The notes under the pieces: generated by a model
What the model saw: only the letters and a program-made list of their open reading frames with translations
Told to the model about the DNA's origin: nothing
Databases searched by the model: none
In this document: one piece after another, positions 16,953 through 25,770 of the stretch
Layout of the letters: each line of letters starts with the position of its first letter
Numbering within the stretch: position 1 is the first letter of the stretch
From: Parathalassolituus penaei
GTDB lineage: Bacteria; Pseudomonadota; Gammaproteobacteria; Pseudomonadales; Oceanobacteraceae
DNA length: 64,000 nt
NCBI RefSeq assembly: GCF_026626885.1
Contig: NZ_JAPNOA010000027.1
Coordinates: forward strand, 1 to 64,000
Direction: 5' to 3'
Program-made: the position numbers and the translations under genes

Positions 16953-18173
16953 TCAGGTATCGAGAATGGCTTCGGCACGCTGGCGCAAAATGTTCAGAAA
17001 CAGGGTCTGACTCGGGGTGGCTTGCCAGTTCCTGCGCAGGGTAATACCAATCGCCCGGCGGGTATGTTCAAGGTTTACCGGCATCACTGCCAGAATGCCC
17101 AGATCCAGCTCGTGTTCAATCTGGTGAGTGGAAATCAGGGTCAGACGATCACTGCCTCGCAGCAGTTCGCGGATCAGGATTTGCGAGCTGGTTTCCACCA
17201 GCTGGCGTGGCAGCTGCAGCCCGGCTTTTTCGAACAGGTTATCAAAGGATGAGCGGGTCGGGGTGCCGGTGCGTGGCACGACCCATGGATATTGGGCCAG
17301 GGTTTCCAGGCTGATATCCGACATCTGGGTTAACGGATGGCCGGGGCGGGCGATGACGGCCAGCGGTGGTGACAGCAGTTCCTCCTGAACGATGTCATCG
17401 GCCGGTGGCGGAAAGCGCAGGGCACCAATCAGGAAGTCGAGATCGCCGTGGCGCAGGTGATGCAGCAGGTCATCGTAAGGGGCATCGACCACATTGATGC
17501 GGATGTTCGGGTGGATTTCGCTGAAGCGGATGATTGCGTCCGGCAGGATCGAGGTACGTGCCAGCGGCATACTGCCCAGTACAATTCGTCCAACATCCCG
17601 AAACTGCAGCGCACTTATTTCTGAATACCCCTGGTGTAACTCCGAGAATCCCAGTTTGGTGGCGCGTGCCAGGGATTGGGCGGCCTTGGTTGAACTGATC
17701 CCGGTGCTGGTTTTCTCAAACAGCGGCACCTGTAACAGCTGTTCAAGTTCACGGGCGGCACGATGTAACGATGACTGGGATACCCCGACCTGACGGCTGG
17801 CGATGCTGAAGTTCTGCGCCTCTGTAACGGCAATCAGGGCACGCAGCTGGGTGGTGGTAAAGAGTGCCACCAGCTGCTGGGCGCTGTGCTGGCGGTTGTT
17901 GCTGGTGCGCAGCGCATCACGGGTGCCCTGCAACAGATAGTTCATACAACGGCTGACCCGGTTGTACCAGACTTCACCGGCAGTGGTGGGGTACATGCCT
18001 TCGGCGCGGCGTTCAAACAGCTCGGTTTCCAGCGTTTCTTCAAGACGGGCCAGCGCCTGGGTAATGGCCGGCTGCGACAGAAACACCCGTGGCGCGGCTT
18101 TGCTTATGCTTTTGTTATCGGCGACTTCAAGAAAGACGCGCAGGTGACGCAGATTGGGAATCTGAAATTGCAT
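16953..18173 (-). CDS. LysR-type regulator with two tandem DNA-binding domains
   Basis: 406 residues from the ATG at 18173, where a LysR domain starts immediately; the frame is open further upstream but that part is not protein-like. Residues 8-67 form one winged helix-turn-helix (LRVFLEVADNKSISKAAPRV). Residues about 105-165 form a second (LRALIAVTEAQNFSIASRQV). A single effector domain follows from about 190. Ordinary LysR proteins are about 300 residues with one such domain. It lies between ligC and the divergent ligJ operon, so it is the likely lig pathway regulator, inferred from position. A palindrome at 18208 lies in its promoter. Confidence 0.88.
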   Translation of the reverse strand: MQFQIPNLRHLRVFLEVADNKSISKAAPRVFLSQPAITQALARLEETLETELFERRAEGMYPTTAGEVWYNRVSRCMNYLLQGTRDALRTSNNRQHSAQQLVALFTTTQLRALIAVTEAQNFSIASRQVGVSQSSLHRAARELEQLLQVPLFEKTSTGISSTKAAQSLARATKLGFSELHQGYSEISALQFRDVGRIVLGSMPLARTSILPDAIIRFSEIHPNIRINVVDAPYDDLLHHLRHGDLDFLIGALRFPPPADDIVQEELLSPPLAVIARPGHPLTQMSDISLETLAQYPWVVPRTGTPTRSSFDNLFEKAGLQLPRQLVETSSQILIRELLRGSDRLTLISTHQIEHELDLGILAVMPVNLEHTRRAIGITLRRNWQATPSQTLFLNILRQRAEAILDT

Positions 18174-18207
18174 AGGCTTGATTCTTCTGGTGTTGTCGGG
18201 GGGCTGA

Positions 18208-18222
18208 CGATAGGTCCTATCG
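18208..18222. promoter_or_regulatory. Palindromic operator CGATAGGTCCTATCG
   Basis: A perfect 7-bp inverted repeat around one base, 35 bp before the LysR start. Its AGGTCCT core is shared with the two sites before ligC. Confidence 0.6.
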
Positions 18223-18331
18223 CAAAAACCAATAATGTAACAGTGAAATTGAAATAGCCAGTTCAGGGCACCAATTCCTACCATGACAACAACTCCTGAT
18301 GGCACTGAACTACAGTCAGTGGTCGGGAAAA

Positions 18332-18366
18332 AGATCCTCGGGGGCAGCGATCCTGCCGGAGGATCT
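18332..18366 (+). promoter_or_regulatory. Hairpin in the ligJ leader region
   Basis: AGATCCTC/GAGGATCT outer and GGCAG/CTGCC inner stems form a near-complete hairpin with a five-base loop, 158 bp before ligJ. There is no T run, so it is not a standard terminator. Confidence 0.5.
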
Positions 18367-18524
18367 GTGGTAGAGCGCAGCGGTCTGAGCGGATTTCTCC
18401 CCCGTTCGGCTGCTTTGCGCGTACCCGTTTATTCCAATAACAGAATTTTATTTTTGGCGAACCGCCGGATCCTGGCGCTCCACCGCAACTGCCGCATCGC
18501 GGTCCAGACAGTGAGTAAAGAACA

Positions 18525-19538
18525 ATGATTATCGATTGCCATGGCCACTACACCACCACTCCTCCAGGCGTTGGCGCCTGGCGCGATGCCCAGAAAGCAG
18601 CCGTAAAAGCAGACCCGCTGTTTGTCGGCGCCAAGGATGGTTTCGTTGTTTCTGACGACGAAATCCGTGAATCCATTGCCAACAACCAGCTGAAACTGCA
18701 GCAGGATCGTGGTACTGACCTGACTATCTTCTCTCCACGCGCAAGCTGGATGGGTCACCATGTTGGTAACGAACACACCAGCCGTTTCTGGACTGAAAAC
18801 CAGAACGACCTGATCCGTCGTGTATGTGACCTGTTCCCTCAGAACTTCGTACCGGTTGCCCAGCTGCCACAGTCTCCAGGCGTAGACCCTGCGAAGTCGG
18901 TTGCTGAAATCGTACGTACTGTTGAACAGATGGGCTTCATCGGTATCAACCTGAACCCGGACCCAAGTGGCGGCAAGTGGAACGGTGCCTCTCTGGGCGA
19001 TCGTTCTTTCTACCCGATTTACGAAAAGATGTGTGAATACGACATCCCTGCGATGGTTCACGTGTCTGCTTCCTGCAATGACTGCTTCCACACCACTGGC
19101 TCCCACTACCTGGGCGCTGACACCACCGGCTTCCAGCAGCTGATGATGTCCGACGTGTTCAAGGACTTCCCGACCCTGAAGATCATCATTCCTCATGGCG
19201 GCGGCGCGGTTCCTTACCACTGGGGTCGTTTCCGTGGTCTGGCTCAGGACCAGGGCTTTGATCTGGCCGAGCGTGTACTGAACAACGTGTACTTCGACAC
19301 CTGTGTTTACCACCAGCGTGGTATCGACCTGCTGCTCGATATCATTCCGACCAAGAACATCCTGTTCGCGTCTGAAATGATCGGTGCGGTACGTGGTATC
19401 GACCCTGAGACTGGCTTCTACTTCGATGACACCAAGCGTTACATCGATGCCAACACTGCGCTGACCCAGGCTCAGAAAGAAGACATCTTCGAACACAACA
19501 TCCGTCGCGTATTCAGCCGCCTGAAAGTGCCAGCCTGA
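18525..19538 (+). CDS. ligJ: 4-oxalomesaconate hydratase LigJ
   Basis: 337 residues, amidohydrolase-like fold. It hydrates 4-oxalomesaconate to 4-carboxy-4-hydroxy-2-oxoadipate. Metal-binding residues of the family are visible at IIDCHGHY near the N-terminus, in [12 protein letters not shown], and in [12 protein letters not shown]. It is the first gene of the plus-strand operon ligJ-ligK-galD-ligI-ligA-ligB. Codon use in this gene and ligK is strongly biased, with many CTG/CGT/ACC codons, suggesting high expression. Confidence 0.93.
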   Translation: MIIDCHGHYTTTPPGVGAWRDAQKAAVKADPLFVGAKDGFVVSDDEIRESIANNQLKLQQDRGTDLTIFSPRASWMGHHVGNEHTSRFWTENQNDLIRRVCDLFPQNFVPVAQLPQSPGVDPAKSVAEIVRTVEQMGFIGINLNPDPSGGKWNGASLGDRSFYPIYEKMCEYDIPAMVHVSASCNDCFHTTGSHYLGADTTGFQQLMMSDVFKDFPTLKIIIPHGGGAVPYHWGRFRGLAQDQGFDLAERVLNNVYFDTCVYHQRGIDLLLDIIPTKNILFASEMIGAVRGIDPETGFYFDDTKRYIDANTALTQAQKEDIFEHNIRRVFSRLKVPA

Positions 19539-19558
19539 GATTCCGGAGACCTTACGTC

Positions 19559-20236
19559 ATGAAAGAAACAGTCGTTGTTCAGAACATTGCCCGTGTAGAC
19601 CAGGAAATCGTTGATGGCCTGGCTCAGTGTGGCGTTGCCACTATTCACGAAGCCCAGGGCCGTATCGGTCTGCTGGCTCACTACATGCGCCCGATCCAGC
19701 AAGACAAGTGTGTTGCCGGTTCTGCCATCACCATCTCCGGCGCTGCCGGTGACAACTGGATGATGCACGTGGCCATTGAACAGTGCCAGAAAGGCGACAT
19801 CCTGGTATTCGCTCCAACCTCTCCATCCAACCACGGCTTCTTCGGTGACCTGCTGGCGACTTCTGCCCAGGCTCGTGGTGTTGTGGGTCTGATCATCGAC
19901 GGTGGCGTGCGTGATACCCGCGACCTGCGCAAGATGGATTTCCCGGTTTGGTCCAAGGCCGTTTCTGCCGAAGGCACCATCAAGGAAACCGTTGGTTCCG
20001 TAAACACCCCGCTGGTATGTGCTGACGCGCTGGTTTACCCAGGCGACGTAATCGTTGCTGACGATGACGGCGTGGTCGTGGTACGTCGCGAAGCCGCCGC
20101 TGCCGTTCTGGAAGCGTCTCGCAAGCGTATGGAGCTGGAAGAGTCCAAGCGTGTGCGTCTGGCCAACGGTGAACTGGGTCTGGACATCTACAACATGCGT
20201 CCGCGCCTGGAAGAGAAAGGTCTGAAATATGTTTGA
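19559..20236 (+). CDS. ligK: 4-carboxy-4-hydroxy-2-oxoadipate aldolase LigK
   Basis: 225 residues of the RraA-like class II aldolase family. It splits 4-carboxy-4-hydroxy-2-oxoadipate into pyruvate and oxaloacetate with Mg or Mn. The conserved [20 protein letters not shown] carries the arginine and aspartate of the active site. [12 protein letters not shown] lies before it. A GGAGACC ribosome site precedes the start, 20 bp after ligJ. Its end overlaps the next gene by eight bases, implying translational coupling. Confidence 0.94.
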   Translation: MKETVVVQNIARVDQEIVDGLAQCGVATIHEAQGRIGLLAHYMRPIQQDKCVAGSAITISGAAGDNWMMHVAIEQCQKGDILVFAPTSPSNHGFFGDLLATSAQARGVVGLIIDGGVRDTRDLRKMDFPVWSKAVSAEGTIKETVGSVNTPLVCADALVYPGDVIVADDDGVVVVRREAAAAVLEASRKRMELEESKRVRLANGELGLDIYNMRPRLEEKGLKYV

Positions 20237-21323
20237 TGCAGCGACTTTTGACCCGGCCGAGTCGGGCATTCGTTGCATGTGGATGCGAGGTGGCACCTCA
20301 AAAGGGGGCTACTTCCTGGCGCAAGACCTCCCGGCCGACACGGCTGTGAGAGATGCGTTTCTGCTGCGGGTTATGGGTTCACCTGACCCGCGTCAGATCG
20401 ATGGTTTGGGCGGGGCTGACCCGCTCACAGCCAAAGTGGCGGTCGTGAGTAAATCCGACCGTGACGATGCTGATGTCGACTACCTGTTCCTGCAGGTATT
20501 CGTGGATCAGGCCATCGTTACTGACGCGCAGAACTGCGGCAACATCCTGGCAGGCGTAGGCCCGTTTGCGATTGAGCGTGGTCTGGTAGCGGCGAGCGGT
20601 GATGAAACCGACGTCCGGATTTTTATGGTGAACACCGGGCAGATCGCAACCGCTCGTGTTCCAACCCCGAATGGCAAGGTGAGCTACGTCGGCAAGGCCA
20701 AAATTGATGGCGTGCCGGGCTCTTCTTCCTCCATTCCGGTGACCTTCGCAGATACCGCGGGTTCCAGCTGTGGTTCCCTGTTGCCGTCCGGCAACGTGGT
20801 AGATGTGATTGATGGTGTGGAAGTGACCCTGATCGACAACGGCATGCCGGTGGTGATCATGCGCGCTTCTGACATGGGTATCACGGGGACTGAATCCCGC
20901 GAGGAACTGGAAGCCAATGCCGAGCTGCGTGCGAAGCTGGAATCCATTCGTCTGCAGGCAGGCCCGCTGATGAATCTGGGTGACGTCAAAGAGAAGTCCG
21001 TTCCCAAGATGACCATGGTCAGCGCCGCCACCAACGGTGGTGCATTGTCGACCCGTACGTTTATTCCGCACCGCTGCCACGCCTCGATTGGTGTGTTGGG
21101 CGCGGTGAGTGTGGCCACGGCCGCTGTATTGCCTGGTTCGCCAGCGGCTGCGGTTGCCAATGTTGAGTCTGGTGAACGTATCACCCTGTCGGTGGAACAC
21201 CCGATTGGTGAAATGACCGTGATTCTCAACATGGAAGCGGATGGTCAGGTGGGCACCGCAGCGCTGCTGCGTACGGCTCGCAAACTGTTTGACGGCGAAG
21301 TGTTCGTTCATCCGAACGAATAA
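20229..21323 (+). CDS. galD: 4-oxalomesaconate tautomerase (PrpF family, GalD)
   Basis: 364 residues. PrpF-family isomerases have two diaminopimelate-epimerase-like domains. GalD converts the keto form of 4-oxalomesaconate to the enol used by LigJ. The beginning [15 protein letters not shown], and [20 protein letters not shown] with its cysteine, are typical. Between LigI and LigJ steps this is the expected missing isomerase. An alternative aconitate isomerase role is disfavoured by the setting. Confidence 0.9.
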   Translation: MFDAATFDPAESGIRCMWMRGGTSKGGYFLAQDLPADTAVRDAFLLRVMGSPDPRQIDGLGGADPLTAKVAVVSKSDRDDADVDYLFLQVFVDQAIVTDAQNCGNILAGVGPFAIERGLVAASGDETDVRIFMVNTGQIATARVPTPNGKVSYVGKAKIDGVPGSSSSIPVTFADTAGSSCGSLLPSGNVVDVIDGVEVTLIDNGMPVVIMRASDMGITGTESREELEANAELRAKLESIRLQAGPLMNLGDVKEKSVPKMTMVSAATNGGALSTRTFIPHRCHASIGVLGAVSVATAAVLPGSPAAAVANVESGERITLSVEHPIGEMTVILNMEADGQVGTAALLRTARKLFDGEVFVHPNE

Positions 21324-21395
21324 CCCGCTGGCAGCGGTCTCGTGGGGGACCGCTGTGTTTATTTATAACTAAAATTATTAACAGGTATCGTCGCC

Positions 21396-22268
21396 ATGAT
21401 GGATCCGGATTACTTGCCATTTCACCCTAGCCCTGCCAAACCTGAATTCAAGGCACCTGCTGGCGCTGTAGACGCCCACTGCCATGTGTTTGGTCCGGCC
21501 GACAAATTCCCGTACCACCCGAAGCGTAAATACACTCCGTGTGATGCACCAAAAGAAAAACTGTTCGAACTGCGTGACTACCTGGGCTTCGAGCGTAACG
21601 TGATCGTGCAGGCGTCTTGCCACGGCACCGATAACGCCGCGCTGCTGGATGCTCTGGAAGCCGCTGGTGAACTGGCTCGTGGTATCGCTGTGGTTGATCC
21701 GGCGATTACCGTTGAAGAGCTGCAGGCGATGGACAAGGCGGGCGTACGTGGTGTGCGTTTCAACTTCGTTAAACGTCTGGTGGATACCACTCCGAAAGAA
21801 GTGTTCCTGTCGATTGCTGAAAAGATCAAACCACTGGGCTGGCACATCATTGTGTACTTCGAAGCCCAGGACCTGGAAGGTCTGATTCCGTTCCTGAACG
21901 AACTGGATACCACCATTGTGGTTGACCACATGGGTCGTCCAGACGTTGCCAAGGGCGTTGATCACCCTGACTTCCAGCGTTTTGTGCAGCTGATGAAAGA
22001 CAACGACAAGATCTGGGTGAAGACCACTTGCCCAGAGCGTCTGACCCTGACTGCGCCAGACTACAGCGACGTTGTTCCGTTCATGAAAACCCTGGTTGAA
22101 CAGTTCCCGGATCGTTGCCTGTGGGGCACCGACTGGCCGCACCCGAACATGAAGTCTCATGTTCCGGACGACGGCAAGCTGGTTGACGTGATTCCTCTGA
22201 TCGCTCCAACCGCCGAACTGCAGCAGAAGCTGCTGGTCGACAACCCGATGCGTCTGTACTGGGCCTGA
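21396..22268 (+). CDS. ligI: 2-pyrone-4,6-dicarboxylate hydrolase LigI
   Basis: 290 residues, amidohydrolase superfamily. It opens the pyrone made by LigC to 4-oxalomesaconate. The metal-site motif VDAHCHVFGP is near the N-terminus. QASCHGTDN, VVDHMGRP and GTDWPHPNM (with the catalytic aspartate) follow in the family's order. It is 72 bp after galD and precedes ligAB across a repeat-filled gap. Confidence 0.95.
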   Translation: MMDPDYLPFHPSPAKPEFKAPAGAVDAHCHVFGPADKFPYHPKRKYTPCDAPKEKLFELRDYLGFERNVIVQASCHGTDNAALLDALEAAGELARGIAVVDPAITVEELQAMDKAGVRGVRFNFVKRLVDTTPKEVFLSIAEKIKPLGWHIIVYFEAQDLEGLIPFLNELDTTIVVDHMGRPDVAKGVDHPDFQRFVQLMKDNDKIWVKTTCPERLTLTAPDYSDVVPFMKTLVEQFPDRCLWGTDWPHPNMKSHVPDDGKLVDVIPLIAPTAELQQKLLVDNPMRLYWA

Positions 22269-22278
22269 TTGGCCTGTC

Positions 22279-22424
22279 GTCTGACGCTGGAAGTCTGACG
22301 CGAACTCTTTCACCGCAGGAGCGGGTTTGCTTCCGAACCGACAGGTTTCGCGGGCAAGCATGCTCCTGCAGCTGCGTCTGGCGTCCAACATCAGACGTCC
22401 AGCGTCCGACTTCAGACGTCCGAC
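22279..22424. repeat. Heptad repeats between ligI and ligA
   Basis: Six in-phase 7-bp units run from 22383 to 22424 (GTCCAAC, ATCAGAC, GTCCAGC, GTCCGAC, TTCAGAC, GTCCGAC). Two further GTCTGAC units lie at 22279-22285 and 22293-22299. A REP-like hairpin sits between the two groups. Confidence 0.85.
22315..22369. repeat. REP-like hairpin
   Basis: Perfect arms GCAGGAGC and GCTCCTGC, with TTGCTT and AAGCA inside. Read on the minus strand, GCAGGAGCATGCTTGCCCGC closely resembles the Pseudomonas REP sequence. Confidence 0.75.
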
Positions 22425-22453
22425 ATCGACCCCAAAACACGAGGGTGACTGAA

Positions 22454-22819
22454 ATGACTGATTACAAAATGAAGCCGGTCGAAGGCACTTACCACTTTGA
22501 TGGTGAGATGGCGACCAAAGGCTTTTCATTCAACAAGATGTGTTACTCCTTCAACAGCGAAGAAAACCGTCAGGCGTTCCGTGATGACGCGGAAGCCTAC
22601 ATGGAAAAGTACAAGCTGACCGAAGAACAGAAACAGGCCGTGCGTGATCACAACATCAATCGCATGCTGGAGCTGGGTGGCAGCATTTATTACATGGCGA
22701 AATTCGCCGGTATCTTCGGCTGGAACATGCAGGTAATCGGCGGTATGCAATCCGGCCGTACGACCGAAGAGTTCCAGGCATATCTTGAGAGTCAGGGCAG
22801 GGGCAAAAACAATGGCTAA
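22454..22819 (+). CDS. ligA: Protocatechuate 4,5-dioxygenase alpha subunit LigA (copy 1)
   Basis: 121 residues from the ATG at 22454, preceded by GAGGGTG; an in-frame GTG three codons earlier is less likely. This is the small LigA-type subunit that caps the LigB active site. TYHFDG, FNKMCYSF and LGGSIYYMAKFAG are family features. It overlaps ligB by eight bases, with the ligA stop inside ligB's first codons (ATGGCTAA). A second copy lies at 44600. Confidence 0.95.
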   Translation: MTDYKMKPVEGTYHFDGEMATKGFSFNKMCYSFNSEENRQAFRDDAEAYMEKYKLTEEQKQAVRDHNINRMLELGGSIYYMAKFAGIFGWNMQVIGGMQSGRTTEEFQAYLESQGRGKNNG

Positions 22820-23657
22820 GATCATCGGTGGTATCACTACCTCTCACATCCCGGCCATTGGCGTTGCCATGGACAAACAACTGGAAGAAACACCGTACTT
22901 CCGTGACCTGTTTGCGATTTACCCGCCAATCCGTGAATGGCTGGGTGAAGAAAAGCCGGATATCGCCGTGCTGTTCTACAACGACCACGGTCTGGAAATG
23001 TGGCTGGACAAGAAGCCGACCTTCGCCATCGGTTGTGCGCCGGAATACCAGAACGCCGATGAAGGCTGGGGCATCAAGCCGATTCCACCGGTCACCGGTG
23101 AAACCGAGCTGAGCTGGCACATTGTTAACCACCTGATCGAAAACGATTTTGACCCGACTGTGTGTCAGGACATCAAGGTTGACCATGGCGCGACCGTACC
23201 GCTGACCCTGTTGTGGCCGAACTTTACCTATCAGGGCATCAAGGTCATTCCGATCTCCATCAACTGTGAACGTCATCCGATGCCAAAACCATCCCGCAGC
23301 TATGCGTTTGGTCAGGCCATTGGTGATGCGATCCGTTGCTGGGACAGTGAGCAGAAAGTGGTGGTGCTGGGTACTGGTGGTCTGTCTCACCAGCTCGACG
23401 GCCCACGTGCCGGTATTCTGAACGCCGATTTCGACAACTGGTGTATGGACAAGCTGGTTTCCAATCCAGAGGAAATCCTGCAGTTCAGCAACGTTGATCT
23501 GATCGAACGTGGTGGTGCGCAGATGGTGGAACTGGCCATGTGGCTGGCCATGCGTGGTTGCATCAAGGGTGAAGTGGAAGAGAAGCTGCGTAACTACGTA
23601 TCGCCAATCTCCAACACCGCCGTTGGTGTGCAGTTGCTGCTGCCAAAAGAAGCGTAA
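22812..23657 (+). CDS. ligB: Protocatechuate 4,5-dioxygenase beta subunit LigB (copy 1)
   Basis: 281 residues. LigB-type class III extradiol dioxygenases bind Fe(II) and cleave protocatechuate to 4-carboxy-2-hydroxymuconate-6-semialdehyde, LigC's substrate. The first iron histidine is H12 (TTSHIPAIG) and the second H59 (FYNDHG). GTGGLSHQLDG carries the catalytic histidine. The start is the ATG at 22812, inside the end of ligA. It closes the lig operon. The first 44 nucleotides are identical to those of the second copy. Confidence 0.95.
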   Translation: MAKIIGGITTSHIPAIGVAMDKQLEETPYFRDLFAIYPPIREWLGEEKPDIAVLFYNDHGLEMWLDKKPTFAIGCAPEYQNADEGWGIKPIPPVTGETELSWHIVNHLIENDFDPTVCQDIKVDHGATVPLTLLWPNFTYQGIKVIPISINCERHPMPKPSRSYAFGQAIGDAIRCWDSEQKVVVLGTGGLSHQLDGPRAGILNADFDNWCMDKLVSNPEEILQFSNVDLIERGGAQMVELAMWLAMRGCIKGEVEEKLRNYVSPISNTAVGVQLLLPKEA

Positions 23658-23822
23658 TTGCGGTTTTGCCTGCTGCTGTGGAACTGTGGGTAAGGTGGTT
23701 ATCCTCAGAACTGCAGCGGCGGGCACTCTTCTCTGTTGCTGTTTTTCCTCTGTTTCTTGTCGCTGCTGTTTTTTCGTTGCTTCTCTTTCCCTGTGCTTCT
23801 GGTATCCATGAACAGAGAGTAC

Positions 23823-25058
23823 TCAGAACAGCTCGATATCCGGGAGCTTGTCTTTACCGTGCAGACTGCCAAAATCGACTTCCTCGCCCTGTACCAGTGA
23901 GCGATGAATATCTTCCTGTTCCTTCATGGTGTAGCCCTGACGCAGTGATTCGATCACATCATTAAGATCGGGAACCGCATCCGCATCGGCATCGTGATGG
24001 CTGATGCTTTTGGATATGGTGCGAAAGCGTTCTTCCGCCAGTGACAGCCCTTCCTGAACCCGCTCGATTTGCTGCCGGGCAATGTCCTGAAACTGGTTGT
24101 GACTGAGAATGGCCAACACTGAGTTACGCACATAACCGACCGCATCTGAGGTAGTGTTGGATACATCGCCTAATGCTTTTACCGAAATCTTGAACTGCTC
24201 TGACAATGATTCTACGGACTGGTTGATATTTTCCAGCCACATCATCTCATCTTGGGTGTGAGCGTTGGCCTCATCGAGTAACGTGACTTGATGCTGCACC
24301 GTGCTGGACACCAGATGCACACTGTCTTCAATACGGGCAGCTGCTTCCTCAATCTGGTTGGACAGGGTGCGTACCTCATCGGCGACAACCGCAAAACCAC
24401 GGCCGGCTTCACCGGCGCGTGCGGCTTCAATCGCAGCGTTTAATGCCAGCAGGTTAGTCTGGCGGGTGACATTGCGAATGATTTCAATCAGCGGTGTAAA
24501 CGACTCCACCTTGGCGGCAATATCCAGCACGGCCTGCGACTGGCGTTGTTGACGCTCTTCGCGCTGGCCACGATAGGTGGTCATTTCGGATAACAGATGA
24601 TGGCTGGTGGCCACGGTTTCTTCGGCGTCTTTCTGGATCTCGCGGGTGCTTTCCTGGCAGCGATTCATGTTCTCAAGGAACTCCTCCGACATGGCGTTCA
24701 CTTTTAACACCCGTTCCATAATGCTGGTGGCGGCGTTTTCGGCCATGCGTGTGGTGGTGCCGAGATGGGCATTGAGCAGGCTGGCAAACGGACTGAAGCT
24801 GGTCAGCAATGCCTGCAATGCGGACGGAGTCTGCTGCAGACCGAGAATGTCTTGCTGGTCCGATTCTGACGTTTCCACTTTTACCGGCGCATGGTTGCGG
24901 TGCGGCCACAAGGATATGCCACAGGCAACAAGCCCCAATGCCAGCAGAGCGGTGGACGAATGCTGACCCAGCAGTTGCGGGGTGAGATAAACCAGCAACA
25001 GCAGCAATGTCAGCAACACGAAAAACCATGAGCGCCATGGCACAGGATTTCTACTCAT
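23823..25058 (-). CDS. Methyl-accepting chemotaxis protein, short membrane anchor
   Basis: 411 residues. Two membrane segments lie at about 10-28 and 36-51, separated by only a few residues, so there is almost no periplasmic sensor. A cytoplasmic signalling domain follows, with the conserved tip [20 protein letters not shown] and [13 protein letters not shown]. There is no separate HAMP domain evident. A tail of about 90 residues follows the signalling region. It is the last gene of the chemosensory operon. It may sense an internal or membrane state rather than an outside ligand. Confidence 0.88.
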   Translation of the reverse strand: MSRNPVPWRSWFFVLLTLLLLLVYLTPQLLGQHSSTALLALGLVACGISLWPHRNHAPVKVETSESDQQDILGLQQTPSALQALLTSFSPFASLLNAHLGTTTRMAENAATSIMERVLKVNAMSEEFLENMNRCQESTREIQKDAEETVATSHHLLSEMTTYRGQREERQQRQSQAVLDIAAKVESFTPLIEIIRNVTRQTNLLALNAAIEAARAGEAGRGFAVVADEVRTLSNQIEEAAARIEDSVHLVSSTVQHQVTLLDEANAHTQDEMMWLENINQSVESLSEQFKISVKALGDVSNTTSDAVGYVRNSVLAILSHNQFQDIARQQIERVQEGLSLAEERFRTISKSISHHDADADAVPDLNDVIESLRQGYTMKEQEDIHRSLVQGEEVDFGSLHGKDKLPDIELF

Positions 25059-25109
25059 GATGCCTCCGGAGGAGCGCGGCGATGAATCGGTCGGTAGTCC
25101 GCAGCATGA

Positions 25110-25478
25110 TCAGGCTCCCGGTAAGATCTTGCGGATGACGGCGGTCAGATCGGCGGAACTGATGGGTTTGACCAGCCAACCGGTGGCCCCCAGGCGTTTG
25201 GCCTCGTCCCGTTTGGCGCCCTGACTTTCGGTGGTCAGGGTCAGGATTGGCGTAAAGCGCTGGCTGCCAGCGCGCAGGGCCTGAATCAGCTCCAGCCCGT
25301 CCATCTGTGGCATGTTGATGTCGGTGATGATGAGGTCCGGCTTGATACTGGACAGGCGTTGCAGGGCGGCATGCGGGTTATCGGCGGTTTCAACCTGAAA
25401 TCCGGACAGCTCAAGGGTGCCACGCAGGCTCATCAGCATAGTGAGTGAGTCATCAACGATGTAAATAAACTTGGCCAT
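25110..25478 (-). CDS. CheY-like response regulator (second of the operon)
   Basis: 122 residues, a single receiver domain. The acidic pair is in IVDDSLTM, the phosphorylated aspartate in IITDINMPQMDG, the threonine in LTLTTESQ and the lysine in LVKPISS. There is no output domain, so it works through a partner or as a phosphate sink. It sits three bases after the STAS-like gene. Confidence 0.9.
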   Translation of the reverse strand: MAKFIYIVDDSLTMLMSLRGTLELSGFQVETADNPHAALQRLSSIKPDLIITDINMPQMDGLELIQALRAGSQRFTPILTLTTESQGAKRDEAKRLGATGWLVKPISSADLTAVIRKILPGA

Positions 25479-25481
25479 TGG

Positions 25482-25736
25482 TCAGTCTCCGTATCCGCTG
25501 CTGAGGCTGTTGCCTACCCATTCTCCGAAGCTGGCATTCGCTGGCATGGCTGACAGACGAGGGCGCGCGATCATCAGTACTTGCAGAATGGCGGCGTGCA
25601 AATGGTCACAGTCGGACAGATCCAATTCGGTTTTTTCCTGCTCGCGGTCGCGGAACCACTGCAGGATTTCATCGGTTTCCTCGATGCCGACGTTCCCGCT
25701 CAGTACGGCCCGACGCTTTAACAGCTTGTGGGGCAT
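25482..25736 (-). CDS. Small STAS-like protein of the chemosensory operon
   Basis: 84 residues. The middle ELDLSDCDHLHAAILQVLMI fits the strand-helix core of STAS domains (anti-sigma factor antagonist type), but the usual phosphorylatable serine is not obvious. It lies between cheA and a cheY. In related alternative chemosensory operons such proteins accompany the signalling core. The partner and role are unknown. Confidence 0.65.
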   Translation of the reverse strand: MPHKLLKRRAVLSGNVGIEETDEILQWFRDREQEKTELDLSDCDHLHAAILQVLMIARPRLSAMPANASFGEWVGNSLSSGYGD

Positions 25737-25770
25737 AAAATCTCCTCGCTAGTCCAGGGCTCTGGCAGGG

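Larger units (their letters stand above)
18174..18524. other. 351-bp regulatory gap between the LysR gene and ligJ
   Basis: Holds the palindrome at 18208-18222 and a strong hairpin at 18332-18366. No gene is credible in it. Confidence 0.6.

Noticed and set aside
16732-17010. Small plus-strand frame before the LysR gene
   Set aside because: No ribosome site or recognisable sequence, and it overlaps the LysR end.
18283-18528. Leader peptide or small gene before ligJ
   Set aside because: No ribosome site, no regulatory codon run, and it contains the hairpin.
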